Source of the DNA: Euleptes europaea
Taxonomy: Eukaryota > Chordata > Lepidosauria > Squamata > Sphaerodactylidae
DNA length: 64,000 bases
NCBI RefSeq assembly: GCF_029931775.1
Contig: NC_079324.1
Location: 60,891,268 to 60,955,267, forward strand
Direction: 5' to 3'
Made by a program: the position numbers and the translations under genes. The notes beneath the pieces were generated by a model, which worked only from the letters and a program-made list of their open reading frames with translations, did no database searches and was not told where the DNA came from. Of this stretch, positions 1 through 12,700 are shown one piece after another. Position 1 is the stretch's first letter, and every line of letters starts with the position of its first letter.

Positions 1-895
1 CCACACCTTTTGTGAACTGTAAGCTTTCAGCAGTCTGCTTGCTGACCCTCCCTTCAGAGCTTCAAGCCCTTTGGTGTTGCCCCACCAACGCAACAAGTAC
101 AGGACAAGCAAGAACAGGATCTTATCAACCATGGCGCACCAGTGATTCTAACATCAACTAGTCTATTCTGCTTCCAGGTGTAAGTCACGGCTGCAGTCAA
201 AACAAAACTCCAATTCCAATTCCAGGAAAGCCCAAATTCTTCAGGCACAAATTAATGCAAGTAACGTTTGCATAAATACACCCACACCCACAGTCATTGT
301 CCTGTTAAGGTATGCTAAGGATTTCTACTCCTATTAGTTGTTTATACAGAAAGTATGTGCCTATTCAAGACCATGTGAACTAGAGAACCATCTTGATTTT
401 AAAGAAGAGGAGCTGAGGAAGACGAGAGCATGACTTCTCCAAGGCCATGACAAACGTCCACGGAAGACATGAGACTTGAACACAGATTTCCCAGATCCAA
501 GTCTCCAGCCCCTCTGACCACATCAGAGCTTTTTTAAAGGGCACATTTAAAAACTGTAAATCATGAACACAACAAAAGATATATTTGCAAATTTAGGGAG
601 ACTCCTGCACATTTCTCAGGATCCATGATGCTTCCGGTACTACTGGAGGACTATTCAAGGCATTTGGGGTGGAGGCTTCCTTGGTACTAGGATACAATCA
701 GATAGTGTGGGAAACCTGATTGCATGCCCAAAGATATGGGGGTTTCCCACTTAGAGATGATGTCATCAGTGTTGCTTTGGGGTGTCTTCCACGTGGTGGG
801 TTTCCCTACATTCCTCTGACCAAACCTCCCACATTCATCATATCCCCCCTAGATCACTGTAGAATTATAATGACCTGTTGCAACAATGTATAAGT
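1..895. other. Non-coding flank downstream of IFT81
   Basis: I see no exon with credible splice sites and no recognisable protein in either strand here. The only open frame of note, at 54-248 on the minus strand, has no family resemblance that I can recognise. The stretch is AT-rich single-copy-looking DNA lying beyond the 3' end of IFT81. Confidence 0.5.
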
Positions 896-1450
896 TCCCA
901 GCTTTCATGCTTTTAAAAATACAGTAATTATCTAGTTTTTTTTGTTGCTGAATTATAAGGAGAAAGGTGAAGGCCACACATTTCTCCTTTCAACTTTGCA
1001 ACAAAGGACTGTTTTTTTTCTGATGAAAGCTGATAGTTGCAATAGGCTGTTATAACACCACAGCAATCTGGCACTACTGAGTTGTTTAAGAAGTTTTCTG
1101 GTGTGTATTGTGTGTGGGGGAGGAAATGGTGTGGGGGAAATGGGGGGGGATGCATGCTTTCCCATCCACATGGCAGTCACTCCAGCATTGCTGTGATCTT
1201 TCCAAAAAGACGAGTAAAACAGGTTAGGGAACGAACATGGAGAAGCTGGGGAAACCTGAGAGCTGCATGAAAGCACCATAATGCTGTGGGACACAGGAAA
1301 AACACCCACTTTCCAACAATATGTGAGCCAGGGCAAACAACTCATGCCCACGGTTGGGCATATAATGAGGTTTTCTTTAGTTTGAAACTCATCTTGGAAC
1401 AACAACAAAAAAGAAAAAAATCTTGGCTTGTGAAGCCCAGGTCTGAATTG
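896..1450 (+). repeat. Unclassified interspersed repeat, copy 1
   Basis: This stretch matches 41110-41570 in the reverse orientation. Shared blocks include the text around 1190-1215 (ctttccaaaaaga) against 41310-41335, and the GGGGAAACC...GCATGAAAG block at 1250-1275 against 41240-41270. The left end (about 885-957) resembles the right end of the other copy in direct orientation, so this copy also carries an inverted terminal piece. No protein is encoded. It may be a MITE or a LINE-mobilised repeat; the family is not recognised. Confidence 0.5.
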
Positions 1451-1556
1451 AGTCGGGGAAGTTCGTCCATCACTAGACTGTTGCTGGATAAAAACAGGCC
1501 TCCCGCTTTCCACACTGCTGAAGAAGCCAGCTACATCCTGTGCAGCTCCCCCTCAA

Positions 1557-2035
1557 GTCATAAGAACATAATGCTGGATCAGACCCAGGCCCATCAAGTT
1601 CAGCAGTCTGTTCACACACTGGCCAACCAGGTGCCTCTAGGATGCCAACAAACAAGATGACTGCAGCAGCATTGTCCTGCCTGTCTTCTGCAGCACCTAA
1701 GAATATAGGCATGCTCCTCTGATCCTGGAGAGAATAGGGATGCATCATGACTAGTATTCATTTTGACTAGTAGCCATGGATAGCCCTCTCCTCCATGAAC
1801 ATGTCCACTCCCCTTTTCAAGCCTTTCAAGTTGGCAGTCATCGCCACATCCTGGGGCAGGGAGTTCCACAACTGAACTATGCCTTGTGTGAAGAAATACT
1901 TCCTTTTATCAGTTTTGAATCTCTCACCCTCCAGCTTCATCAGATGACTCCGCGTTGTAGTATTATGAGAGAGGGAGAAAAGCTTCTCCCTGTCCACTCT
2001 CTCCATCCAGCACTCAGTATGCAGCCAGGCATTCT
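1557..2035 (-). repeat. CR1 LINE 3' end, 5'-truncated
   Basis: Read on the minus strand this is the last part of the CR1 reverse transcriptase ORF (fragment [20 protein letters not shown]) followed by the 3' UTR ending in CTTATGTTC. It matches the 3' end of the long CR1 copy at 36095-40157. It lies just beyond the 3' side of IFT81 in the same orientation. Confidence 0.85.
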
Positions 2036-2049
2036 GCTTCTCCACAGCT

Positions 2050-3556
2050 CAAGAAATACAAGACAGGAGCTGTCCGACTTTGTGGGGAGGCTTTCCTCTG
2101 GGGTCTCTGGGTGCCTGTCAGTTTCAGCTCTATGTGATGTGGAGTCAGCGGGCTGCTCTACAGCCGGAGACAGAAAGTTAAACCTTTTTGGGTTTTGGCA
2201 TGAGTAACTCTTAGAAACAAAGCTGGATTGGATGCTCCAGTTCTTTCTTAAATGCACTCAGTGGGGAACCAAAAGTGCAGAACATGGAAGAGCAACATGG
2301 CCAACGGTAAATTTTATTACCTTTGTAGCTGCATTAACAATACCCATTGAATCTGTTTACCAGCCAGTACAGAAAGACAGAGAGCAGACAGCCACAGATC
2401 CTCTCAGAAGGCTAAAAGGCCAGAGTTGTAACAAAGCTGAAAGCATAGTAAATAATAATACCTTTGTTTCAAGGCAAAACTAAATAATCCCAATTGACTT
2501 GACCAGAAATTTAAAGGTTTAAAGAAAGCAACAACCTGGAACCTTAAATTCGGAATATTAATCCATGAAAAGCTGAAAGACTGGTGGAAAGAGGGTGTTG
2601 AGACAGCTTTTCCGATCTTGAGAGCATCAAGTGCAACAGAAGGGAATATGAAGACACACAAAGGCCATCGGGGTGCTTATGGTAATTGACCATTTTTCCT
2701 TCTCCAAGGGAAGCTGAGGCTGGTATTCTCACACTAGAGGAAGCCTCCTGGTCAGAAATGACAACCTCTTTAGAACAACTCTGCACAAAGGCCATCACAC
2801 TGTGGCAAACAGCTCAGCTCTTGGGGAGCCATCAAAATGCAGCTGAAATGGGAAGGGGTTGGAGTTTTAACACATGAACATGTAGAGGTTTCTGATGTAA
2901 TTTAAGGACTGGATAAAGAACAGCATCAAATTTTGATAAGGAAACAAACATGGAGGAGATTGAAAATGCAAGCCTTTTCCTTTAAGTTTTGCCCTTGCGC
3001 TCAGGATGTAGAACTGGCACCGTTCCTGGAGTGCAGGAAAGGGGGGCAAAATGCTAGGCTTGCACATGACTGAGCAGGGTATGTGGGCTTCTTGACTGCA
3101 GGGGGGGGCTCCCCAAAATGTTGTCTAAAAACTGTTTCCCCAATAGAGACTAGAACGAGAACGCCAGCTGCAAGGGGCTCGCCTGGGACACAGAATCTGC
3201 CTGCTCAGCTTCTTTGGGAAAACAGCCAACCCACAGCCAAATGGATGCGCTTGGCCTGGCCCATTCATACGGGAGAGAGGCCCCTTCTGCCCTTCCCACT
3301 AAGCCATTAGGCTGGCCTTCAAGTGAGAGGAATGACCTTCCATATGCAGGAGAAGAGTTGGTTGTCTCTCCTTAAAATGAGGGGTGGCCAAAACGTTTTC
3401 AGCTTAATTCAGGACCAGCCAAGACCTTCCAACCCAACCCTTCTCATGGGCAAGCCCCTAAACTCTGGTTAAATTTTACCTTGTGCCAAAGAAGCTGGAG
3501 AGCTACGCTAGCATTCCTAAGAGGGAGGGTCTGAGGGAAACAGGGGCAGCCGGCGT
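2050..3556 (-). other. Region beyond the IFT81 stop codon, including the likely 3' UTR
   Basis: No exon or named repeat was recognised here. On the minus strand this is the 3' UTR and downstream sequence of IFT81. The clearest AATAAA on that strand is at 2313-2318, about 1.2 kb past the stop; whether it is used cannot be told from the sequence. Confidence 0.4.
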
Positions 3557-3739
3557 TCATAACACCAGCCGGTCTTCTCCTCCTTCCTGAATGACCTGGC
3601 CGATGGAGACCTGGTTCTGTTGCCTGAGGAAACACTCCTTCTTGCACTCCATCAGCAGCTCGAAATCCCGCCACATTTTCACTTGCTTCATATTTGGGCC
3701 GTGGCTCTCCCGGACAGCTTTTTGCTTCTCTCGCAGTTT
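3557..3739 (-). CDS. IFT81: IFT81 last coding exon (residues 617-676 and stop)
   Basis: It opens [18 protein letters not shown] and ends GEDRLVL followed by TGA (3557-3559). The acceptor AG is at 3740-3741. This conserved C-terminal tail follows the last coiled coil. Confidence 0.96.
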   Translation of the reverse strand, partial: KLREKQKAVRESHGPNMKQVKMWRDFELLMECKKECFLRQQNQVSIGQVIQEGGEDRLVL

Positions 3740-6700
3740 CTGTTATTAAAAAAAGAACACGATGGGTAGCTGTATTAGTCTGTCTGTAAGCTGTAGAAAA
3801 GAGCAGGAGTCCAGTAGCACCTTAAAGACTAACAAAAATTTCTGGCAGGCTTTCGTGAGTCACAGCTCACTTCTTCAGAAAAAGAACAGTCAGACCCCCC
3901 CACCCAATTGCATCTGCTAGTTGATGCTGACATTATCTTTTCGGTCTCTGCAAAATACCCTATTGATTGGATCTAAAGCTTTGCTTTGCTTTAGCAGCAA
4001 CTGTTCTTCTGAACAACATAATCAACAATTGAAGTGAATGGGAGGGTCAGCTGCAGCTTTGTACGTGGCACACAGCCCCCAGTAGTGCTGGCGGATTGGG
4101 GCAACTCAGGAGTTACACACTGTTAAACATTATGCATGCTCCACACCAGTACAACTCGTGGTTTTATGACAATCCTACAAAAGAGACAGTGTTAAAAGGA
4201 AAAATGGCAACAAAACCTTCTCAGGGATACAAACTCGAGTGTATTTGATTTCTGTTTGGAATGAATAACTCATTTGGGGAAAGTGTTTACAAATCAGTCA
4301 CTTCTCAACTTGATACTTTACACCCGAGAGTAAATCAGAAAACCTAAAATTAAACTTTACAAAAAATTCTGCATTTGAAGAATAACTATGTGCGTAGCTA
4401 GGTTTATAAAGGGTGAAATTGAAGAGAACAAAGTTCAGAACAATGAACTTGGAATTCTTTTTGGTGTTATTCTGAACTTCATAAAAGACTAAAAATGTTT
4501 AGAACTCCACAAGAGTTCTCATCAGCACAGCTACATCAAATTTGTCGCCTGCTAAAAAGATAGCAAGTACAACTCCTGGAACACATATTGTCTTCTGTCA
4601 ATTGCTTTTATATACCACTTCAAATTTGATCTGGCAAAGTTTCATCTGCATTACAGTATCTTATCCCGGGGCTTCCCGGGGAATGTGTTGTTCACAGAAG
4701 ATAGTCAAACAGCTCAGGCATTATCTGTAGGAAACTGAGTTCAGAATGGTTTGTAGTTTATTTTCAGAAAACAATTCCCCACCACTTGGATGGAGTTCTT
4801 GGGGCTAAGAATAAGGCCCAGCACAACTACTGACATGTATGGCATGTCTTTCTAAAAACGGGAAGAAAGATATAGGAAAACAAACAAACAAACGCATCAC
4901 TACCTTTCCCAAGTTTTCTTGTTCGGTGATCATCCGGGAATATTGTTCCCTAAAAAGAATAATGAATTTAACCACCACAATTTAGTATTCAGAAAGTTCA
5001 AGGTGATTCAGTCTAGTGCTAACTCTGACAACATCCTATAAAATAGATTCCTATCATGATCCCTGTATGCTAGGAATTATGCTGGAAATCAGCTACAGGG
5101 AGCCGGCGTCTCCTTCTACCAGAACGCTTTCAAAGCCCCTATATTTCCCCATCTATCTCTGCTCCCCCCGTCCCGTCCCACAACTGCCATTCAACTGCCC
5201 TTGGCATTTCATGTCTCCCGGAGGGCAGTGAGCATGCTCAGTTCACATTGGGCTATTGGAAGAGTTTTCTGAGCTGCTGAATTTCACCTTCTTTCTGTTT
5301 TCTCCCCCCCCAACACTTAACTGCCCTCAGCAGTCAGAGCTTCCTAGAACATGCTCAAGCCACCCCCCCTTTTAAATTTATGAAGTCCTAGATTTCTGTA
5401 GGAGCAGGACCGCATTCCAGATTGGGCTAGGGGACTTAACAGGTTGATGCAAGGATCATAAGGAACTTCCAGAACATTCCCCACATTCTGGAAATCCTAT
5501 TGGACAGACACTTGTAGCTTTCCATTAGGGAAGACAGGAGACGGGGTCTGTGCCAACCATTCATGCATTCCTACCCCGTATATTGCATGTTCTATGTTTT
5601 ACTCTGGCCGCCTGGGACATTCATCTTTCTCATAACCTGCATGCAGCTGCTACAATCTGTGCCAGAGCCAAGGTGGCCTCAGTTACCTGGAGAGAAAAAT
5701 CCTCAATTGACATCCCTTCCCAACTCTTCAGGTCCTCCACTTCAGCCCCCAAAATACTTTTTGGTTTATTATAAAGAGAGAGCGACCAGAAAATTAGACT
5801 TTTTAAAAATATCTGCTTTTGGACTATTTATAATGATGCCTGGAAAGAATGCAGCTTAATTTTTAAAGTTAAACTATTTTTAGAGAATAAAATTAACTTT
5901 TCAAATTCCTCAGGACTGACTCCCTGGAACAGAGACGAGGATAGAGATCAGAATTAGGCCATCTTTGGTTCATTACCAAACTGAGGTTTTGCTTATGGGT
6001 CGGCTGAGCTCCGTTTACATTCCAGTGTCCACAGAAGAGACATCGAAGTCCGGAAAGCATTTTGAGACCCTTGCCTTCTCTTTCCAGTCTGCTGTTATTG
6101 TTTTGCTGCCCAGCAAAGTTTTCACAAGATCTTCGGTCTGGGAGAATTTGAACCCTGGGACTGGCTTTTGGGGGGAAAGTCGCAGTCTGCTGCGAATGAG
6201 CCAGAAATTTACAGTGCAGCCAGTGGTTACGGAGGGAACTTGGAAGCAGCTTTCTTCCCTAGGAAAGAGAGGCAGCTGCTGGGGAGAATTCACAGCCTGC
6301 CCTGCTCCAACAGCAATGGAATACCCCCATATTTTGGGCAGATAAAAAGGCCAAGTTCAGATCAACCACAAACTTCATTATACTGAGATGAGCAAAGCGT
6401 GGAAACTGTCACATGAACACATGAAGCGGCATACTGAATCAGACCCTTGGTCCATCAAAGTCAGTGTTGTTTACTCAGACTGGCAGCCTCTCCAGGGTCT
6501 CAGGCAGAAGTCTTTCACATCACCTACTTGCCTCGACCCTTTAACTGGAGATGCCGGGATCCTGTGCATATCAAGCAGATGCTCTACCACTGAGCCATGG
6601 CCCTCAGATTTTTGAGAGGGTGGGGGAGAATCAACATTTTAATGTCACACTAGGCCATCTGTCACTATGACCTGTTGACTTGGGGGGGGGGGAGGGAAGC

Positions 6701-9700
6701 AACAGATTATTTTCTTTGCTCTGGTGCCCATTAATTCCCTACGCACCCCACCCACTTCCTCTGCCCTCTACATTACAGGGGTGGAGTGCTAAGAACCCGA
6801 TCATCCTTAGATAACAGCTTATAGATCAAATCCTCCTTTTGTGGAAAGGCTGAATGAGAGCACCGGTTTCTGATTAGGGCACAACAGAAACTCCTGCTTC
6901 CGAGGGAACCCTTGAAATAAGGAATGACTCGGAGGAAGCCTCTGTCATTCCTTTGCCAAGCCCAGATGCTTGCTGGGGGAATGGTAAATCCATCTCCAAA
7001 AAGGCAGGAGATGTCTAAAGCCTTGCAAGTGGTAGGCAGCAACAGATTGTGCTTTAATTTTGCATTCTGTATTCTGCAGTTCGCCTCTTAGACTTTCCCA
7101 TTAGGTTGCTTACTTGGGTGTGCACACCACAGAACTTTTTTTTAACCATTTCTTGGCCACTGTGTGCACAGAATACTGGACTAGAAGGACCTTGGGTCTG
7201 ATCCAGCAGGGCTCTTCTTATGTTCTCATGGATTGGTTGATTAAGCTCACTCTACCAATGAAAGGAGAATTCTTGGCTGGCTGATTAATATATGCAAAAT
7301 GTCTAGGTGGTGGTAGGATCTCCTCTAGGAGGGTTTGGTGGATGAGGAGGCTGAGCTGCTCATATAGAAGACTAAAACATGCTCACCCAATGACCCCCAA
7401 AAGGCAGGGATCCACACTGAAAGCCACAGACTGACACGTGACCTGTTGGAACTGAACAAGCACCAGATTTGTTTAAGAGTGATTAAAATGTGGAGTAGCT
7501 TTAAAAGGGGATTAGATTGATACATGGAAGATAAACCTATCAGCGGCTACTAGCCATAGTGACTAAAGAGAACCTCCACATTCAGAGGTGACTAAAGAGA
7601 ACCTCTGAATCCCTGTGCCAGGAGGCAGCACCAGGGGAAGGCCTCTATGACCTGATGTTGGACCTCCAGAGGAACTCGCTGGCCTCTGTGTGAGACAGAA
7701 TGCTGGACTAGATGGACCACTGGTCTAATCCAGCAGGGATCCTCTTATGTTCAGACAGATCCCAGCTATCCACCCTGGAAACAGAGCCTGTTAGCATGCC
7801 CTTCCATCTTGGCCTTACCCCACTATAAGCCTCTGGATTCCAGGCAAGCCCCAGTGGCCTTAATAGACATGTTAAAACATGGGCTGCAAGAAGGCTCTTG
7901 TGTCACAGCAAGGGCAGGTAACAGGGCTACAAAACACAGATCTGGCAAACAAAAAGGGAGCTGAAACACAGGGGTTGTTAGCCATGGAGCTGACCATCCT
8001 TGGCTAACGTCTGATCCACCTGCTCCCGTGTTTCCACTGGGGCTCTAGTGTCTTCCTGCTTCCCTTCATGTCATTCAGATTCCCTCCAGCTAAACAGATA
8101 AGTCCACTGCAAACAGTAAAGGAAATGTACTTTGCACACTGTCCTCGGCTGCCCTTCAATTTAGCCACCATAAATGGTGTCTTGCAAGATAAACAAGCAT
8201 TTTGTTCCTCCGAGATCTTTGTTTCTCTTTGCGGCCTCATTTCTGCAGGCGGACTGTCCTAAACTGACTGTAGTGCACCCAGAGCACCGGCTCTGAGGAC
8301 TGAGAAGCGTCTTCATAGTAGAGTAAGCATGAAGCAGCTCCACCCTCTGCAGGGAGGCTGTTTACTCCAGAGAACCATCAAGAGGCCAGTTCTAGTCCAA
8401 GTGCTTGTGATGCAGCCTCCCTTCTGAAAACTCTTTGGACTGGCTCACGAATGAGACTCTCAGGCACATTTACCTAATCGCCTTTCTTCTCTCCTGAGGA
8501 TCTGGCGATACGTACATCTTCATCTCGTCTTTGGCACGCTGGAGCTGTATTTCCAGAATCTAAGAAGAAAAGCACAAGTTTAGATGCAAAGGATGGGTCC
8601 AGCTTAAATAGTCTCCTTTTTTGTGTGTGGGTCGTCAAGTCATGTTCACTCCCCAAGGCACAAACACACAGAGGTTACAAAGATGAGTGTTACCATTTTC
8701 ATGCAGTTGATATGATGGTAACGGCTTTCCTCCTGCCCACACTCCTCATGAAGAACTTTCACCTCCTGCAGAAGAAGAATTACAAGTTAACGGGCAGCTT
8801 CACAGAAAGGTCTTTGGTTAAAAAGAACCCTCTGCTTTCTTTCATTGGTGGAATGGAGTCAAAGGCCCAAGATTTACACAGATGTGTAAACAGACTTCCC
8901 TTTAGCTTCATTCATTCAAGAAAGGATTCAAGTTGGTGGCTGATCCATTTAATTGGACAGATATGGCAAGAGTTTTGCCACACCTGTGCAGAAGGCAGGA
9001 TGGTGCCGACAAGCGGCTCACGACGCGCAGGCCATGATAAGTATTTATTTAGAAAACAGTTATGCCACCTCTCCAGGAACATGCCCTCAGGTGCTACTCA
9101 GTGGGCCAAGCACGTGCATATGCCAGCGTTGGAACTGCACCTTCCTTCTGCCATCTTACCTGTGCCAGGGCAGAACGGCTGCTCTCCAACCCTGCTGCAC
9201 AGCTGTCATACTGGGTTCTTTTCTCTTCACATTCTTGAGTTAATTCCTGGGGAGGGGCAGGAAAAAGGGGAATGTGAGGCCCAGAACAGTGCAGTCAGTC
9301 TCACCCTCTCGCCCATCAGTACATATGCAGCATTCCAATGAGGCAAATAATCCCCCCCAACTGTTTCACATCCACTTTGACCATTAGCTGCCACAGTGAG
9401 AGATGGTACACATCTTTCAGGTAAGTACTACACCACAAGATTCTTTAATTGTTCCAGTCTCCTTCGTTTCTCATATTTTAGAATATCGCAAGAGCCACTA
9501 CAGGGCAGCAGCCCTTGCTCAATGGCAGAGCACTGGCTTGGCATGCAGAAGGTCCCTGGTTCAATTCCCAGCATTTCCAGAGAGCAGGGCTGGGGAAGAG
9601 CCTAGAGACTTTCTGCTTGTCAGAGAAGACAACAGCGGGCTGGATGGACCAGTGGTCTGACTTCAGGCAACCAAGACCGTTTCTTTGCTCTCTGCCCACC

Positions 9701-12700
9701 CCTACCCAAGGGGTCCACGCAGCCTTGTCATGGACACCATACATGAGGATTGCCTTTAAGAAACAGAGTCAGGGCCCATTGTCTGATGCTGCAGCTGTGC
9801 TAAAGTCAGGAATGGAGATGACCAGTAACTCGGTTGGGAACCTGACAGAAAAGCTTCAGAGGACAGCCGTGTTGGTCTGCAGCAGAAGAGATAGATTCGA
9901 GTACAGTAGCACCTTAGAGGCGAACAGGATTTGGGGGGGGGGGTATGAACATTTGAGACTCAAAGCTCCCTTTGTCAGATACAAGGGCTTATACCCCGAA
10001 AACCTTGTTGGTCTTTAAGGTGCTCCTGGACTCGAGTCTGACAGAAAACTGAGACAGAATTGATAAAAAAAAACCATTTTCACTTAGAATCATAGAGTTG
10101 GAAGGGACCTCCAGGGTCAACTAGTCCAACCCCCTGCACAATGCAGGAAATTCACAACTACCTCCCCCCACAGTGACCCCCACTCCATGCCCAGAAGATG
10201 GCCAAGATGCCCTCCCTCTCATGAGCTGCCTAAAGTCACAGAATCAGCCTTGCTGACAGATGGCCATTTATCCTCTGCTTAAAAACCTCTAGGGAAGGAG
10301 AGCCCACCACCTCCCGAGGAAGCCTGTTCCACTGAGGAACAGCTCTAATTGTTTGAAAGTTCTTCCTGTTGTCTAGACAGAAACTCTTCTGATTTAATTT
10401 CAACCCATTAGTTTTGGTCCGACCTTCTGGGGCAACAGAGAACAACTCAGCACCATCCTCTATATGACAGCCCTTGAAGTCCTTGAAGATGGTTATCATA
10501 TCACGTGTCCCATTAGACGCACAGACAAGGCAGCTGGCCACCGATCCCACACATCCCTGTTCTGGAGGCCAGGGGCACTACGCAGCCCCACTCAGAGCGT
10601 CTGGAGTGCCGAGCATGGTGGGCCGGGGGCAAGGCCATGGCCCACTGCAGGACTGGGTTTAGGGCCAGGGTTGGAGAAATCTTGCCCCAGCGTCACGAAT
10701 CCCTGAGCCCAGCTGTGTTCCAAGAGCCCGACAAAAAACGCTTCCGGCGGTTTCCGATCACCTGGCACTTCTGTCGCAACTGTCTCAAATCTTTGATAAT
10801 GGGAGCGAGGCTGGACTTCTTATCTGCCACCAGAGTGATCAGCTTTTTCACCTGTTTGACGGGAGGAAAATGCACGGTGTGAATGTTCTATAAACATTCT
10901 TTCCTTCACGTTTGTTGAAGTAATACACATCCTGAAACGCTAGATACCATATACAAGGTGTGAGCCATGAGCCATGTTTTAAGACACATGGACTAACTAT
11001 TTTTATATAAAGCCACACAAAATAAAAGGCGTTTATATATATATTTTTACCTTGTACTACATTTGTGTTCTTGTCAGGGTGTGTATTGTAAAATTGTGTA
11101 TGTATGACCACTGAAGAAGGCCTCTAAAAGACCGAAACGCTTCTGGTCTCATTTTGGTCATTGTATGTACTAGCATCAACTGTGCATGTATTGGTAATAC
11201 TTGTAAACATTTTTGTGCTTTTTAGGAAGCCTTATTTTAGGCTCTGTGTTTTTAAATACAATTATGCACAATGTGTAATAAAAATAGATGTATTTGTAAT
11301 CCACATGGATTGCTGCGGTGATGGTGGCTTTTGTTTTTGTATTAGTGTTGAATTTAATTAAATTTAAAAAAAATAGATGTATTTGTTGTTTTATTAGATA
11401 GTGTTTAGCTCTACCCCTTTGTTTTCCCCTAACTTTTAGGATGAGTTTCTTCCCCCCTTTTTTTCCCTTCAGCTATAAATAGCACCATCAGAAAGCTGGG
11501 AATGGAAAGGTTAGGAAAAAAGGCAAATGAAGGGGGGAAAGGGGGAAATGGAAAAAAATCAAGGAAGTCGGTGACGAAGGGAGACGATGGGGCACAAGTG
11601 CAGCACAGAGCATCTCCGTCCCACTCCCAGCTTTTCAATACTGCCCAAATTACCATTTCGGATATGCTATCCAGAGTGCGCCCCTTCATTTCATCCATTT
11701 CGCTCTTGACTGCCGACACTCTCTCCAGCTCCTCCTGCGTGTAGCTGTATCCGGAGATGCCCTTCTTGGCCTCAATGGCTTGCTGGATACAAAGGGAAAG
11801 AATTACTGTCATCCCAGTAAATGCAGCTGGTAGGCTACCAAGCCAGGTCCGTGTTCTGCCTTGCTTCTGGGACTCCCAGGGCCTTGCTCATGAATGGCTG
11901 TGGCTTGTTTGGGAAAAATAATCTGTTCCTCAACGATGCCCCATACAGGTGACACCAGTTTCCATGTTTTGCCACAGCTTCTCATGTGTTTGATAAAAAT
12001 ATAAACCAAACAAAAGGTGGGCTGTCTCTGAATGCGAATTAGTTTCTAATGAAGCAAGCAACACTAGATGCAATAGGAACAAGACAGCAGCCCGGGGACC
12101 CGTGGGCTCGTTGGAGTGGCTTCCCACAGGTGACTTCTTCAGCTTCAATGCTCGTGCGTGGGAACCTGTTCTCATTAGAATCAAGGGGCTGATTCATTTG
12201 CGGCTGCTGAACAGCACACACTGAAAAGGAAATATAATGGGATGTGATTTTTTTGAAGTTTAAAATACAAGAAAAGACTGTTGTTTGTGTGTCAATCAAA
12301 GTACATGCAGTGAAGACCTTACTCTTGAGGGAAGGGGATGTGGCTCAGTGGTAGAGCATCTGCTTGGCTTGCAGAAGGTTACAGGTTCAATCCCTGGCAT
12401 CTCCAGTTAAAGGGACTAAGCAAGTAGGTGATGTGAAAGACCTCTGCCTGAGACCCTGCAGAGCTGCTGCCGGTCTGAGTAGACAATACTGACTTCGATG
12501 GACCAAGGGTCTGATTCAGTAGAAGGCAGCTTCATGTGTTCACATGTTGATTTTGCTAGTTAATTTTTTTTTAAATGCCTCACTTCAATTTAATGGGGTT
12601 TGCGAATAGATGGCTTTCAGCAGAATGAACCATCTGAGAAAGTCCAAATGATCTGCTCTGCTTGCTTGGAGCTCTCCAAAATGTAGTTTGATGCTGCAGT

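Noticed and set aside
1-3556. A third gene, for example ATP2A2, which neighbours IFT81 in mammals
   Set aside because: I looked for SERCA exons on both strands and saw none; if present it is outside the window.
12331-12420. tRNA gene (A and B boxes present)
   Set aside because: The boxes are the head of a SINE repeated many times in the window, and no full cloverleaf follows.
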